From NCBI RefSeq assembly GCF_001742745.1, contig NZ_MJAK01000011.1:35562-99561 (forward strand): a DNA stretch of 64,000 nt, read 5' to 3'. The position numbers and the translations under genes are program-made. How positions within the stretch are numbered: position 1 is the stretch's first letter; every line of letters starts with the position of its first letter. The DNA comes from Curtobacterium sp. ER1/6. Lineage in GTDB: Bacteria > Actinomycetota > Actinomycetes > Actinomycetales > Microbacteriaceae. The notes below the pieces were generated by a model, which was not told the DNA's origin, made no database searches, and saw nothing but the letters and a program-made list of their open reading frames with translations. Positions 24,286 to 34,923 of the stretch are shown here, in pieces.

Positions 24286-25420
24286 CGTTGCGGCGGGCTC
24301 GGGGACCCGGCTCGGCATCGGCGACGCCAAGGCGTTCGTGCCCGTCGCCGGCGAACTCATGCTCACCCGCGCGGTCCGCACGGTGTTCACGTCGGCCGAA
24401 CCGACCTTCGTCGTGGTCGTCGCCCCGGCCGCACGGCTCGACGAGTGCCGTGCACTGGTCGACGCCGTCGCCGGTCCGGCCGCGGGGCTGACCGCGGTCG
24501 TGCCAGGCGGTGCCGACCGGCACGCGTCCGTGCAGGCGGGGCTCGACGCCCTGCCCGACGGCGTCGAGTGGGTGGGTGTGCACGACGCCGCGCGGTGCCT
24601 GACACCGGCGACGCAGTTCGACGCGGTGTTCGACCGGGCCCGTGCGACCGGTGACGGCGTGGTCCCGGCGCTGCCCGTGACCGACACGGTGAAGCGCGTC
24701 GACGGCGACGAGGTCGTCGAGACCGTCGACCGGTCGGCGCTCGTCGGGGTGCAGACCCCGCAGGTGTTCCCGCTCGGAGCGCTCCGCGCGGCCTACGCGT
24801 CCTCGCAGCGGTCGGAGACCGACGACGCCGGTGTGTTCCGCGCCGCCGGCGGCACGGTCCGCACCGTGCCGGGCAGCGCGGACGCGTTCAAGATCACGAC
24901 CCGGTGGGACCTCGCCCGGGCCGAGGCGCTCGTCGCCGGTGCCGTCGCGCCGACGGTGCGGATCGGCCTCGGGGTCGACGTGCACGCCTTCGACGCCGCA
25001 TCGCCGTGCCGCATCGGACTCCTCGACTTCCCCGGCGAACCCGGCCTCTCCGGGCACAGCGACGGCGACGCGGTCGCGCACGCGGTGTGCGACGCCCTGC
25101 TGTCCGCCGGTGCGCTCGGCGACATCGGCGGCCGCTTCGGCACGTCGGACCCCCGCTACTCCGGTGCGGCGGGCGACGTGTTCGTCCGCGGCGCCGTCGA
25201 GCTCCTGCGGCAGGCCGGCCTCGTCCCCACCTCGGTGACGGTGCAGGTCGTCGGCAACCGCCCCCGCATCGGCGGCCGGCGGGACGAGATGCAGGCCGCA
25301 CTCGCCGCCGTCGTCGGCGCTCCGGTCGCCGTCTCCGGCACGACGACCGACGGCCTCGGGCTGACCGGCCGCGGTGAGGGGCTCGCCGCGATCGCGACGG
25401 CCGTCGTCCGTCCGGTCTGA
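24266..25420 (+). CDS. ispDF: Bifunctional IspD/IspF isoprenoid enzyme
   Basis: A 384-residue fusion of two MEP-pathway enzymes. The IspD half (about 1-225) has [20 protein letters not shown], the nucleotide-binding start of MEP cytidylyltransferase, then [40 protein letters not shown] and the C-terminal [18 protein letters not shown]. The IspF half (about 230-384) begins [20 protein letters not shown] with metal ligands Asp and His, then [40 protein letters not shown] and [20 protein letters not shown]. Fusion of ispD and ispF is known in several bacteria. The GTG start lies inside a hairpin; the gene follows carD by 48 nt. Confidence 0.94.
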   Translation: MSRAVVVVAAGSGTRLGIGDAKAFVPVAGELMLTRAVRTVFTSAEPTFVVVVAPAARLDECRALVDAVAGPAAGLTAVVPGGADRHASVQAGLDALPDGVEWVGVHDAARCLTPATQFDAVFDRARATGDGVVPALPVTDTVKRVDGDEVVETVDRSALVGVQTPQVFPLGALRAAYASSQRSETDDAGVFRAAGGTVRTVPGSADAFKITTRWDLARAEALVAGAVAPTVRIGLGVDVHAFDAASPCRIGLLDFPGEPGLSGHSDGDAVAHAVCDALLSAGALGDIGGRFGTSDPRYSGAAGDVFVRGAVELLRQAGLVPTSVTVQVVGNRPRIGGRRDEMQAALAAVVGAPVAVSGTTTDGLGLTGRGEGLAAIATAVVRPV

Positions 25421-25438
25421 CGTCCTAGGGTGGTGGGC

Positions 25439-26848
25439 GTGACCGTTCGCCTCCACGACTCCCGCGCCGCAGCCGTCGTCGACCTCGTCCCGCTGGTCGA
25501 CGGACAGGTCAGCATGTACGTCTGCGGCCCCACGGTGCAGTCGTCGCCGCACATCGGGCACCTGCGCTCCGCCCTCGTCTACGACATCTGGCGGCGGTGG
25601 CTGACGTACCGCGGCTACCGGGTGACCCTCGTCCGGAACGTCACCGACATCGACGACAAGGTGCTCGACCTGGCGGCCGGCACCGACGAGGAGTGGTTCG
25701 CCCGCGCGTACCGCGTCGAGCGGGAGTTCACCGCCGCGTACGACGCCCTCGGCATCCTCGCCCCGACCTACGAGCCGCGGGCGACGGCGAGCGTGCCGCA
25801 GATGCACGAGATCATCGAGCGCCTGATCGAGCGCGGGCACGCCTACGCGGCGGCCGACGGCTCGGGCGACGTGTACTTCGACACCGGGAGCTGGGAGGCG
25901 TACGGCGCCCTCACCCGACAGCGCCGCGAGGACATGGTCGAGGCGGCCGACGCGGACCCGCGCGGCAAGCGGGACCCCCGCGACTTCGCGCTGTGGAAGG
26001 GCGCGAAGCCGGGCGAGCCGGGCACGGCCACGTGGGACTCCCCGTGGGGCCCCGGACGACCGGGGTGGCACATCGAGTGCTCCGCGATGTCGCGGCGGTA
26101 CCTCGGCCCGGCGTTCGACATCCACGGCGGTGGACTCGACCTGCGCTTCCCGCACCACGAGAACGAGCTCGCGCAGTCGACCGCGGCCGGTGACCCCTTC
26201 GCGTCGTACTGGCTGCACAACGGGCTCGTGACCGTCGAGGGGCAGAAGATGTCGAAGTCGCTGGGCAACTCGATCTTCGCCGCCGACTTCCTCGCTGCCG
26301 CCCGACCCGCCGTGGTCCGCTACTTCCTCGGCGCCGCGCACTACCGGTCGTCGATCGACCACCACGAGGGCTCCCTCGTCGAGGCCGAGGCGGCCTACGA
26401 CCGGATCGCGGGCTTCCTCGAGCGTGCCGGTGCCCGGCTCGCTGGTGTCCCGGTGCGGGACGCCCCGGGCGTGCCGGAGGCCTTCGGGACCGCGATGGAC
26501 GACGACCTCGCGGTGCCCCAGGCCCTCGCCGTGCTGCACGAGACCGTCCGGGCCGGGAACGCCGCTCTCGACGCCGACGATGCGGATGCGCTCGGAACCG
26601 CGTACCATCAGGTGGCTGCGATGGTCGAGGTGCTCGGCATCGACCCGCGCGCAGCCCACTGGTCCGGCACCGGCCACGACGTCGCTGCCGCACCGCTCGC
26701 CGCTCTCGTCGAGCGTCTCCTCCAGGAGCGCACCGACGCACGAGCAGCACGTGACTTCGCGGCCGCCGACCGGTACCGCGACGATCTCGCAGCAGCGGGC
26801 ATCACGATCGAGGACACACCGTCCGGAACACGCTGGAGCATCGCCTGA
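25439..26848 (+). CDS. cysS: Cysteinyl-tRNA synthetase
   Basis: A 469-residue class I aminoacyl-tRNA synthetase. The N-terminal part has [20 protein letters not shown] with the first zinc Cys and the HIGH motif, then [18 protein letters not shown]. The tRNA acceptor region has [20 protein letters not shown] and [20 protein letters not shown] with further zinc ligands; KMSKS is in [20 protein letters not shown]. The anticodon-binding helical domain ends with [27 protein letters not shown] -10 box (25426-25431) ends 7 nt before the GTG start, so it may also be transcribed from its own leaderless promoter inside the carD-ispDF-cysS-rlmB run. Confidence 0.97.
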   Translation: MTVRLHDSRAAAVVDLVPLVDGQVSMYVCGPTVQSSPHIGHLRSALVYDIWRRWLTYRGYRVTLVRNVTDIDDKVLDLAAGTDEEWFARAYRVEREFTAAYDALGILAPTYEPRATASVPQMHEIIERLIERGHAYAAADGSGDVYFDTGSWEAYGALTRQRREDMVEAADADPRGKRDPRDFALWKGAKPGEPGTATWDSPWGPGRPGWHIECSAMSRRYLGPAFDIHGGGLDLRFPHHENELAQSTAAGDPFASYWLHNGLVTVEGQKMSKSLGNSIFAADFLAAARPAVVRYFLGAAHYRSSIDHHEGSLVEAEAAYDRIAGFLERAGARLAGVPVRDAPGVPEAFGTAMDDDLAVPQALAVLHETVRAGNAALDADDADALGTAYHQVAAMVEVLGIDPRAAHWSGTGHDVAAAPLAALVERLLQERTDARAARDFAAADRYRDDLAAAGITIEDTPSGTRWSIA

Positions 26849-26876
26849 CCACGGCAGTGCCGAACAGGAGCTACGC

Positions 26877-27887
26877 ATGAAGAACGTCTCGGGGAGCAGG
26901 AAGGGCCGGCCCGGCGCCGTCCGCTCCGGCCGCAAGGGCAACAAGCAGGTCGGCTCCGGCGGCCAGGGCGCCCAGGCGCTCGAGGGCCGGAAGCCGACGC
27001 CGAAGGCCGAGGACCGCCCGTACCACCCCGCCGGCAAGCGCAAGGCCGCCAAGGAGCGGCTCGACGCCGCCCGTGGTCGTCACGGCGCGTCGAGCTCGCC
27101 GCAGCAGCGCACCGGTCGCCCGCCGCAGCGGAAGTCCGACGACTCGGAGCTCGTGACCGGCCGCAACTCGGTGCTCGAGGCCCTCCGCACGAAGACCCCC
27201 TCCACGACCCTCTACATCGCCGCCCGCATCGAGGTGGACGACCGCGTCAAGGAGATCCTCGCGCTCGCCAACCACCGCGGCGTCCCGATCATGGAGATCA
27301 TGCGGCCGGAGCTCGACCGCATCACGGGGCACGACAGCGTGCACCAGGGCGTCGCCCTCAAGGTCCCGGCGTACGAGTACGCCGTGGCGGAGGACCTCGC
27401 CGAGCGCGCCTTCGGTCGGGACGAGGTCCCGCTCATGGTCGCCCTCGACGGCATCACCGACCCGCGCAACCTCGGTGCGATCATCCGGTCCACGGCGGCG
27501 TTCGGCGGGCACGGCGTCATCGTCCCGCAGCGCCGCTCGGTCGGCGTGACTGCGAGCGCATGGAAGACCTCCGCCGGCGCGGCCGCCCGCACGCCCGTCG
27601 CGATGGCGCCGAACCTGACCCAGACCCTGAAGTCGCTCAAGTCGATGGGGCTCTTCGTGCTCGGTCTCGCGGGCGACGGCGACGTGCAACTCGACCAGCT
27701 CGAGCTCGCGGACCGGCCGATCGTCATCGTCGTCGGCTCCGAGGGCAAGGGGCTGTCCCGACTCGTGACCGAGACCTGCGACGCGGTCGTCTCGATCCCG
27801 ATCTCGAGCGCGACCGAGTCCCTCAACGCGGGCATCGCCGCGAGCGTCACGCTGTGGGAGGTCGCCCGGCGCCGTCGCGCCGAGTAG
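26877..27887 (+). CDS. rlmB: 23S rRNA (guanosine-2'-O-)-methyltransferase RlmB-type
   Basis: A 336-residue SPOUT (TrmH/RlmB) methyltransferase that 2'-O-methylates rRNA ribose. Residues 1-85 form an unusually long Lys/Arg/Gly-rich, low-complexity N-terminus (MKNVSGSRKGRPGAVRSGRK). The substrate-binding domain begins at SELVTGRNSVLEALRTKTPS, and the knotted catalytic domain has VALDGITDPRNLGAIIRSTA, IVVGSEGKGLSRLVTETCDA and VSIPISSATESLNAGIAASV, the three SPOUT motifs. AGGAG is 6 nt before the ATG. It follows cysS by 28 nt, a conserved pair in Actinobacteria. Confidence 0.93.
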   Translation: MKNVSGSRKGRPGAVRSGRKGNKQVGSGGQGAQALEGRKPTPKAEDRPYHPAGKRKAAKERLDAARGRHGASSSPQQRTGRPPQRKSDDSELVTGRNSVLEALRTKTPSTTLYIAARIEVDDRVKEILALANHRGVPIMEIMRPELDRITGHDSVHQGVALKVPAYEYAVAEDLAERAFGRDEVPLMVALDGITDPRNLGAIIRSTAAFGGHGVIVPQRRSVGVTASAWKTSAGAAARTPVAMAPNLTQTLKSLKSMGLFVLGLAGDGDVQLDQLELADRPIVIVVGSEGKGLSRLVTETCDAVVSIPISSATESLNAGIAASVTLWEVARRRRAE

Positions 27888-27913
27888 CGGCCCGCACCAG
27901 CGCACCGCGCGCC

Positions 27914-27960
27914 ACGGGAGGCGCGGTGCCGGTCCACGGGACCGGCACCGGGCCTCCCGT
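27914..27960. terminator. Repeated-type hairpin after rlmB
   Basis: A 22-bp stem with a single G/G mismatch (27914-27935 with 27939-27960) and an ACG loop starts 27 nt after the rlmB stop. One arm starts ACGGGAGGCGCGGTGCC, the shared sequence of the hairpin family in this window. Confidence 0.85.
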
Positions 27961-28104
27961 CCGTGCGCGAGCGGGCAGGACGCGCCGCGCCTGCGTCGCC
28001 GAGCGGGCGGAACCCGTCGTCCGGCGTGCTCGAGCGTGCCGGATCTGGCCCGTTGGCGGACCAGGGCGCGACCGCACCGGCCTCGCCGCGATCCTGCGCC
28101 GGCC

Positions 28105-29415
28105 TCAGACGGAGGCGCGCCAGTCCTCGACGTCGTCGGACTCGTCCGCCGACCCGTCGTCGTCGACGACGGGGATCGGCAGGGTCATCGACGACGTCGG
28201 CGGGTTGATGAGCAGGCGCTCGTCACGACGGTGGCGCAGCACGTCGTTGATGTACGCGGTGGTGGCCTCGGGCAGCGAGACCGAACGCTCCTCCTCCTGG
28301 GACATGTACCAGCGGTGCTCGAGCAGCTCGTGGAACACCTCGGCGGGTTCGAGCCGTCCCCGCAGGTCCCGCGGGATCGAGCGGACGACGGGCTCGAACA
28401 CCCGCGACACCCACTCGTGCGCCACCATCTCCTCGTCGAGCTGGTCGCGGCCGTTGCGTGCCCGGTACGCGTCGAGGTCGTTCAGCAGTCGGCGGGCCTG
28501 GTTCTCGCCGGCGTCGAGACCGGTCAGGCGGAGCAGCCGGCGCTGGTGGTGCCCGGCGTCGACGACCTTCGGCTGGATGCGCACCTGCGACCCGCCCTCG
28601 GTCGTGTGGATCGAGAGCTCCTCGATGTCGAAGCCGAGCGCGTTGAGCCGTTCGACGCGGTCGTTGATGCGCCACCGCTCCTTGACGTCGAACTGCTCGG
28701 TCCCGGTGAGCTCCTTCCAGAGCGTCCGGTACTGGGCGACGATCCGGTTCGAGACGTCGACGGCGTCGGCGTTCTCGTCGAGCCGCCCGCCGGCCTCGAG
28801 GTCGAGGAGCTCGCCCGCGATGTTCACGCGGGCGACCTCGAGGTCGTTCTCGCGCTGCCCGTTCGACAGGCCGCCGGGGTAGAGCTTCCCCGTCTCGGCG
28901 TCGACCAGGTACGCGGCGAAGGCTCCGGCGTCGCGGCGGAACAGGGTGTTCGACAGGGACACGTCGCCCCAGTAGAAGCCGATGACGTGCAGGCGGACGA
29001 GCAGCAGCGCGAGGGCGTCGACGAGGCGCGTGGCGGTCTCGGGGCGGAGCGTCTGCGAGTACAGCGCGCGGTAGGGCAGCGAGAACCGCAGGTGCCGGGT
29101 GACGAGCACCGGGTGCAGCGGCTCACCGTGCTCGTCGACGCGGTTCGTGATGACGGCGACCGGGTCCACGCACGGCACGTCCATGCGCTGCAGGGTGCGG
29201 AGCATCTCGTACTCCGAGCGTGCGACCTCCTCGCCCGTCTCCTTCACCGCCGCGACGTACCCGCTGAGGTGCACGAAGCGGACGAGGTGCCGCGAGATGC
29301 CCTTCGGGAGGGCGACGATGACGTCGTCCGGCCAGTCCTCCAGCGGGACGTCCCACGGCAGGTCGAGCAGACCGGGGTCGACGGTGGCGGCGGTGATGGC
29401 GAGGGAGTCGGGCAC
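28105..29415 (-). CDS. DUF4032 protein with kinase-like N-terminal domain
   Basis: A 436-residue soluble protein. The first 200 or so residues resemble the lipopolysaccharide-kinase/protein-kinase fold: GYVAAVKETGEEVARSEYEM fits the ATP-binding Lys strand and IGFYWGDVSLSNTLFRRDAG the catalytic loop (compare HGDxxxxN), followed by AAYLVDAETGKLYPG in the position of the metal-binding Asp. The C-terminal DUF4032 part has ERWRINDRVERLNALGFDIE and AEVFHELLEHRWYMSQEEER. The biochemical role of the family is not known to me. It ends in an acidic tail (DDDGSADESDDVEDW). Downstream of ugpC and separated from it by a palindromic hairpin, it is probably independently transcribed. Confidence 0.85.
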   Translation of the reverse strand: MPDSLAITAATVDPGLLDLPWDVPLEDWPDDVIVALPKGISRHLVRFVHLSGYVAAVKETGEEVARSEYEMLRTLQRMDVPCVDPVAVITNRVDEHGEPLHPVLVTRHLRFSLPYRALYSQTLRPETATRLVDALALLLVRLHVIGFYWGDVSLSNTLFRRDAGAFAAYLVDAETGKLYPGGLSNGQRENDLEVARVNIAGELLDLEAGGRLDENADAVDVSNRIVAQYRTLWKELTGTEQFDVKERWRINDRVERLNALGFDIEELSIHTTEGGSQVRIQPKVVDAGHHQRRLLRLTGLDAGENQARRLLNDLDAYRARNGRDQLDEEMVAHEWVSRVFEPVVRSIPRDLRGRLEPAEVFHELLEHRWYMSQEEERSVSLPEATTAYINDVLRHRRDERLLINPPTSSMTLPIPVVDDDGSADESDDVEDWRASV

Positions 29416-29464
29416 GGTGGCTTCCTGTCGGTGCGGTGGCCGGTGACGGTCCGGCGGTCTGACA

Positions 29465-29504
29465 GACGGGAGGCGCGGTGCCAGCTGGCACCGCGCCTCC
29501 CGTC
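29465..29504 (-). terminator. Repeated-type hairpin after ugpC
   Basis: Arms GACGGGAGGCGCGGTGCC (29465-29482) and its complement (29487-29504) are perfect; the AGCT between them is itself palindromic, so the whole 40-nt element is a perfect palindrome. It lies 15 nt beyond the stop of the sugar-ABC ATPase gene. Confidence 0.9.
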
Positions 29505-29518
29505 CGGCTGTTCACGCG

Positions 29519-30619
<1,101 letters not shown>

Positions 30620-30869
30620 GAGCGTTCGATCCTTCCTTCACCGGCAGGTACGTGCCGGACGATCCGTTGTGAAGCGGTTGCCCGAGGGGGCCCCGGATGG
30701 TCGCCGTCGACCATCGCTGCTCATACAACACGACTTCCCCGGGCAGCGCCAGTGTCGGGGGCGACCTGGTTGGCTGGTCCCAGGAAGGACCACTACCATC
30801 GGTGGGTCCGTCCGGCGTACCGGGGGAAGGCCGCACGGACGTCAGGATCAACGTGAGGACCATCGACGC

Positions 30870-31784
30870 ATGACCAACCGCCCCGAGGGTGACGCACGCG
30901 CCGCGCGCAACGAACGACGAGAAGCCGCACGGCAGCGTGCCCAGCGAGCACGGACGCAGCAGAAGCGTCGGCAGCGCGGGACGCGGCTCGGGCTCCGGAT
31001 CGGGCTCGGTGTGGTGCTCCTCGCGGCGGTCGCCGTCGTGACGCTGGTGCTCGTCGACTCCGTCAAGCCCGCCGGCCCCGGCCCGTCGACGATGTCGCAG
31101 GGCGGGATCACCATCGGGCAGGGCCTGCAGCCCGTCGGGGCGTCCGCGTCGCCGTCGCCGAGTGCGACCGACGCCTCGGACCCGGTGCGCATCACCATGT
31201 ACGTCGACTACCTCTGCGACACGTGCGCGCAGTTCGAGCGGGCGAACGGCGACTACATCGCCAGCCTGGTCGACTCCGGCGCCGCGACGGTCGACATCCA
31301 CCCGGTGGCCGTGCTGACCAACCGGTCGCAGGGGACGAAGTACTCGCTCCGGGCGGCGAACGCGGCGGCCTGCGTGGCCGACCGCTCCCCGGGGCAGTTC
31401 TACGCCGTGAACCAGGCACTCTTCGCCCGGCAGCCCGAGCAGGGGACGTCCGGTCTGACGAACGCGCAGCTCGAGCGGATCGTCACCGGCGTCGACGGCG
31501 TGCAGGACCAGGCGGCGATCCGCGACTGCATCCAGGACCAGACCTACGCGAAGTGGGTCGACGAGCGCACGACCGACGTGACGGACGGCGACATCCCGGG
31601 TTCGTCGCTCGACGCCTTCCCCGGACCGCCGCTGGTGCTGGTGAACGGCAAGCAGTACGAGCTGACCTCGCCCATCACGAACGACGACTTCCGCACCTTC
31701 GTGGTGTCGGCGGCCGGTTCGACGGAGACGACGCCCACGCCGACCCCGTCGGCCAGCGCGACCCCGAGCCCTTCCGGCGACTGA
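30870..31784 (+). CDS. Membrane-anchored DsbA-like thioredoxin-fold protein
   Basis: A 304-residue protein. A highly basic cytosolic N-terminus (about 1-40, ARNERREAARQRAQRART) precedes one membrane helix GLRIGLGVVLLAAVAVVTLV (41-60). The extracytoplasmic part has a linker and a DsbA/thioredoxin-4 domain with ITMYVDYLCDTCAQFERANG; the redox pair is Cys116-Asp-Thr-Cys119. Later motifs are VDIHPVAVLTNRSQGTKYSL with a cis-Pro region near PGPPLVLVNGKQYEL. It should act in disulfide exchange outside the membrane. The Pro/Ser/Thr-rich C-terminal tail is short. ATG 30870 is chosen because the upstream open frame is not protein-like. Confidence 0.87.
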   Translation: MTNRPEGDARAARNERREAARQRAQRARTQQKRRQRGTRLGLRIGLGVVLLAAVAVVTLVLVDSVKPAGPGPSTMSQGGITIGQGLQPVGASASPSPSATDASDPVRITMYVDYLCDTCAQFERANGDYIASLVDSGAATVDIHPVAVLTNRSQGTKYSLRAANAAACVADRSPGQFYAVNQALFARQPEQGTSGLTNAQLERIVTGVDGVQDQAAIRDCIQDQTYAKWVDERTTDVTDGDIPGSSLDAFPGPPLVLVNGKQYELTSPITNDDFRTFVVSAAGSTETTPTPTPSASATPSPSGD

Positions 31785-31804
31785 TCAGCCGGTCCGGATC
31801 TCGG

Positions 31805-32692
31805 TCAGAGGGACGACCCCGGCACGCTGAACGTGTCGCACGCGGTCGCGCCGCGCTCGTACCCGCGGGTGAACCAGGCCTGGCGCTGCTCGCTGGAGCC
31901 GTGCGTGAACGAGTCCGGGTCGACCCGACCGGTCGCCCGCTCCTGGATGCTGTCGTCGCCGACCGCGCTCGCCGCGGACAGGGCATCGGCGATCTGTGAC
32001 CGACTGATCGGCTCGAAGAACGTCTGGCCGTCCGCGTCCTCGGTCGTCGCGGCCGACCCGACCCACGCCCCGGCGTAGCAGTCCGCCTGGAGCTCGACGC
32101 GGACGCTGCCCGACGACGCCCCGGTGCCGGAGCGGTCGGTGTCCGCGAAGGTGCCCTGGAGCTGCTGGACGTGGTGCCCCCACTCGTGCGCGACGACGTA
32201 CATCTGGGCGAGCGGACCGCCGGACGACCCGTACTGCGACTGCAGGTCGTCGTAGAAGGCGGTGTCGAGGTACACGGCACGGTCCGGCGGGCAGTAGAAC
32301 GGGCCCGTCGCGGCGGTCGCCTGGCCGCAGCCGGTGCCGGTCGAGCCGTCGAAGAGCCAGAACCCCGGCGTCGTGTAGGAGATGCCGAGCTGTCGGGACT
32401 CGTCGGTCCAGTAGTCGTCGAGGGACTCGGCGGCGCCCTCCATCCGGCACTCGACCCGCTGGTTCGCGTCGCGGCCGGTCCGGCACTCCTCGGCCGGCTG
32501 CACCGTCCGACCCTGGTCCTGGACCTGCGTGGTGCCGTCGTCGACGAAGTCGCTCAGGTCGAACCCGGTGAACTGCGCGATGAGGAACACCACGATCGCG
32601 CCGATGCCGACCGTGCCACCGCCGATCGCGGCCGTCCGCCCGCGGCGCTGCACCTTCCCGCCGCTGAGCTTCGAGTCGTCGTTGAACGTCAT
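31805..32692 (-). CDS. Neutral zinc metallopeptidase, YpfJ family
   Basis: A 295-residue single-pass membrane protein. A short N-terminal cytosolic part (MTFNDDSKLSGGKVQRRGRT) precedes the helix AIGGGTVGIGAIVVFLIAQF. The extracytoplasmic peptidase domain has the zinc motif in VVAHEWGHHVQQLQGTFADT (HEXXH), a downstream ELQADCYAGAWVGSA segment with the third ligand Glu, and FYCPPDRAVYLDTAFYDDLQ. Cys residues in CRTGRDANQRVECRMEG may form a disulfide. Substrate unknown. TACGGT (32705-32700) ends 7 nt before the ATG, indicating a leaderless mRNA. Confidence 0.9.
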   Translation of the reverse strand: MTFNDDSKLSGGKVQRRGRTAAIGGGTVGIGAIVVFLIAQFTGFDLSDFVDDGTTQVQDQGRTVQPAEECRTGRDANQRVECRMEGAAESLDDYWTDESRQLGISYTTPGFWLFDGSTGTGCGQATAATGPFYCPPDRAVYLDTAFYDDLQSQYGSSGGPLAQMYVVAHEWGHHVQQLQGTFADTDRSGTGASSGSVRVELQADCYAGAWVGSAATTEDADGQTFFEPISRSQIADALSAASAVGDDSIQERATGRVDPDSFTHGSSEQRQAWFTRGYERGATACDTFSVPGSSL

Positions 32693-32795
32693 GCCGCCGA
32701 CCGTACCCGCAGCCGGCCCGCGTAGCGTCGGGCTCGTCGTCTGAGCCGACACCTGTCGTGCAAGCGTTCGTCACCACCCGGAAGGAAGCAGCACC

Positions 32796-33938
32796 ATGGC
32801 CACTCCGATCAGCACCGTCATGAGCCCCGCCCGCTACGTGCAGGGCAAGGACGCGATCACCCGCGTCGGTGAGTTCGTCGCCCCGATCGGCCGACGCCCG
32901 CTCCTCGTGGCCGACGACGTCGTCTGGGGCATCGTCGAGGAGGCCGTGCGCACCTCGTTCGCCGACGCCGACCTGCCCGTCGAGCGCGTCGGCTTCGGTC
33001 GGTTCGCCACCCCGCAGGCCATCGACGACCTCGTCGAGACGATCCGCGCGACCGACAGCGACGTGGTCGTCGGCCTCGGTGGCGGTTCGGCGATCGACGC
33101 CGCGAAGGCCTCCGGGCACCTCGCCGGCATCCGCTGGGCGAGCGTGCCGACCGCCGCGAGCACCGACGCCCCGACCTCCGCGCTCGCGGTCGTCTACTCG
33201 GAGGAGGGGGAGTTCATCGAGTACCGCTTCTTCCCGCACAACCCCGACCTCGTGCTCATCGACACGAAGCTCGTCGCCAACGCCCCCGTGCAGTTCCTCG
33301 TCGCGGGCATCGGCGACGCCCTCGCGACCTGGGTCGAGGCCCGGGCCGCGAAGCGCGCGAACGCCGACACGATGGCGGGTGGGCTGCAGACCGAGACCGG
33401 TGTCGCGCTCGCGAAGCTGTCGTGGGAGCTCCTGCACGACAACGCGCTCCAGGCGATCGAGTCCGTGAAGGCGAAGGTCGTCACGCCGGCGCTCGAGAAG
33501 GTCGTCGAGGCGAACACGCTCCTCTCCGGCCTCGGGTTCGAGTCGGGCGGCCTCGCCGCGGCGCACGCGATCCACAACGGCCTGACCGCCGCACCCCAGG
33601 CGCACGGGCTCGCGCACGGGCAGAAGGTCAACGTCGGCACGATCGCGCAGCTCGTCCTCGAGGGCGCCCCCGCCGAGGAGATCGAGGACTTCGTCGTGTT
33701 CACCACGAAGGTCGGGCTGCCGAACACGCTCACCGAGATCGGCCTGACCGTCGACGACCGCGACGTCCTGCAGGCGGTCGCCGAGGCCGCCACCGTGGAG
33801 GGCGAGACCATCCACAACATGCCGTTCCCCATCACCGCCGAGGCCGTCGTCGACGCACTCGTCGCGATCGAGGGCATCGCGCGCAGCATCCGTGCCGCGC
33901 ACGGCCTGCCGACGCCGGAACTGTACCGCGCCCACTGA
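32796..33938 (+). CDS. gldA: Glycerol dehydrogenase-type alcohol dehydrogenase
   Basis: A 380-residue group III metal-dependent alcohol dehydrogenase that oxidises glycerol or related polyols with NAD. The nucleotide loop is VVVGLGGGSAIDAAKASGHL (about residue 90), and the specificity segment is SVPTAASTDAPTSALAVVYS. Metal ligands are in FLVAGIGDALATWVEARAAK (Asp), AAHAIHNGLTAAPQAHGLAH and the adjacent GLAHGQKVNVG (two His). The length is normal. AAGGAAGCAGCACC gives a ribosome site. It is followed after 34 nt by a DUF2090 sugar-aldolase-like gene on the same strand, which may mean a joint polyol or deoxysugar pathway. Confidence 0.92.
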   Translation: MATPISTVMSPARYVQGKDAITRVGEFVAPIGRRPLLVADDVVWGIVEEAVRTSFADADLPVERVGFGRFATPQAIDDLVETIRATDSDVVVGLGGGSAIDAAKASGHLAGIRWASVPTAASTDAPTSALAVVYSEEGEFIEYRFFPHNPDLVLIDTKLVANAPVQFLVAGIGDALATWVEARAAKRANADTMAGGLQTETGVALAKLSWELLHDNALQAIESVKAKVVTPALEKVVEANTLLSGLGFESGGLAAAHAIHNGLTAAPQAHGLAHGQKVNVGTIAQLVLEGAPAEEIEDFVVFTTKVGLPNTLTEIGLTVDDRDVLQAVAEAATVEGETIHNMPFPITAEAVVDALVAIEGIARSIRAAHGLPTPELYRAH

Positions 33939-33972
33939 GTCCGCACCGAGGGGGTGCGAGCAGCATGGCGGC

Positions 33973-34914
33973 ATGGCCGACCTCGACGAACAGCACCCCC
34001 TCTTCCTCCTCGCGATGGACCAGCGTTCCTCGCTCCTCGAGCACACCTACGGCGACGAGTCCGGCGAACCGGCCGACGAGGCCGACGCCCAGCGCGTCCG
34101 CGCTGGCAAGCAGCTGGTCTACCGCGGGGTCCTGACGGCGCTCGCCGCTGGTGCGTCACGAGCACGCACCGGCGTCCTCGTCGACGAGCGGTACGGCGCC
34201 GACGTCGCACGGCTGGTCCGGGAGGCCGGACTCCAGCTCGCGATGCCGATCGAGCGCTCCGGTCGCGACTGGTTCGAGCTCGAGTACGGCGACGACTGGA
34301 TCGCGCACGTCGACTCGTTCGACCCCGATTTCGTGAAGGTGCTCGTCCGCGACAACCCCGCCTTCGACGCCGACGACCGGACGGCGCAGGCCGAGCGGCT
34401 CGCCGAGGTCTCCCGTACGCTGCACGACGCCGACCGGGAGTTCCTGGTCGAGCTGCTCGTGCCCGGCACCGATGAGCAGCAGGCGCAGGCCGACGACTAC
34501 GACCGCGACGTCCGCCCCGGGCTCGTCGTCGAGTCGATCGGGTTCCTGCAGGAGCACGGGGTCGAGCCCGACGTGTGGAAGCTCGAGGGCCTGGACCGCG
34601 CCGAGGACGCCGAGCGCGTCGTGGCCGCAGCCCGTGCCGGTGGTCGTGACGGCTTGCAGTGCATCGTGCTCGGTCGGGACGCCCCCGAGGAGCAGCTCGA
34701 CCACTGGCTCCGCACCGCGGCACCCGTCGACGGGTTCGTCGGCTTCGCGATCGGTCGGAGCAACTGGGAGGACGCCCTCGACGACGTCGTGCAGCAGGGG
34801 CTCGACCGCGAGGCGGCCGAGCAGCTCATCGCCGCGAACTACCGGCACTTCGTCGACACCTGGCTCGAGGCCCGTCCGGACGTGGTCGACGGGGTCGACG
34901 CCGGCGCGGCCTGA
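33973..34914 (+). CDS. DUF2090 protein, aldolase-like TIM barrel
   Basis: A 313-residue protein of the DUF2090 family, which forms the C-terminal half of IolC-type fusions and resembles class I sugar-phosphate aldolases. Family-like segments are HPLFLLAMDQRSSLLEHTYG at the N-terminus, GVLVDERYGADVARLVREAG, HVDSFDPDFVKVLVRDNPAF with the conserved Lys, FLVELLVPGT, EPDVWKLEGLDRAEDAERVV and VGFAIGRSNWEDALDDVVQQ. Cofactorless aldol cleavage of a ketose phosphate is inferred from family resemblance only. It lies 34 nt after gldA. The ATG at 33973 gives the family N-terminus. Confidence 0.82.
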   Translation: MADLDEQHPLFLLAMDQRSSLLEHTYGDESGEPADEADAQRVRAGKQLVYRGVLTALAAGASRARTGVLVDERYGADVARLVREAGLQLAMPIERSGRDWFELEYGDDWIAHVDSFDPDFVKVLVRDNPAFDADDRTAQAERLAEVSRTLHDADREFLVELLVPGTDEQQAQADDYDRDVRPGLVVESIGFLQEHGVEPDVWKLEGLDRAEDAERVVAAARAGGRDGLQCIVLGRDAPEEQLDHWLRTAAPVDGFVGFAIGRSNWEDALDDVVQQGLDREAAEQLIAANYRHFVDTWLEARPDVVDGVDAGAA

Positions 34915-34923
34915 CACCACCGA

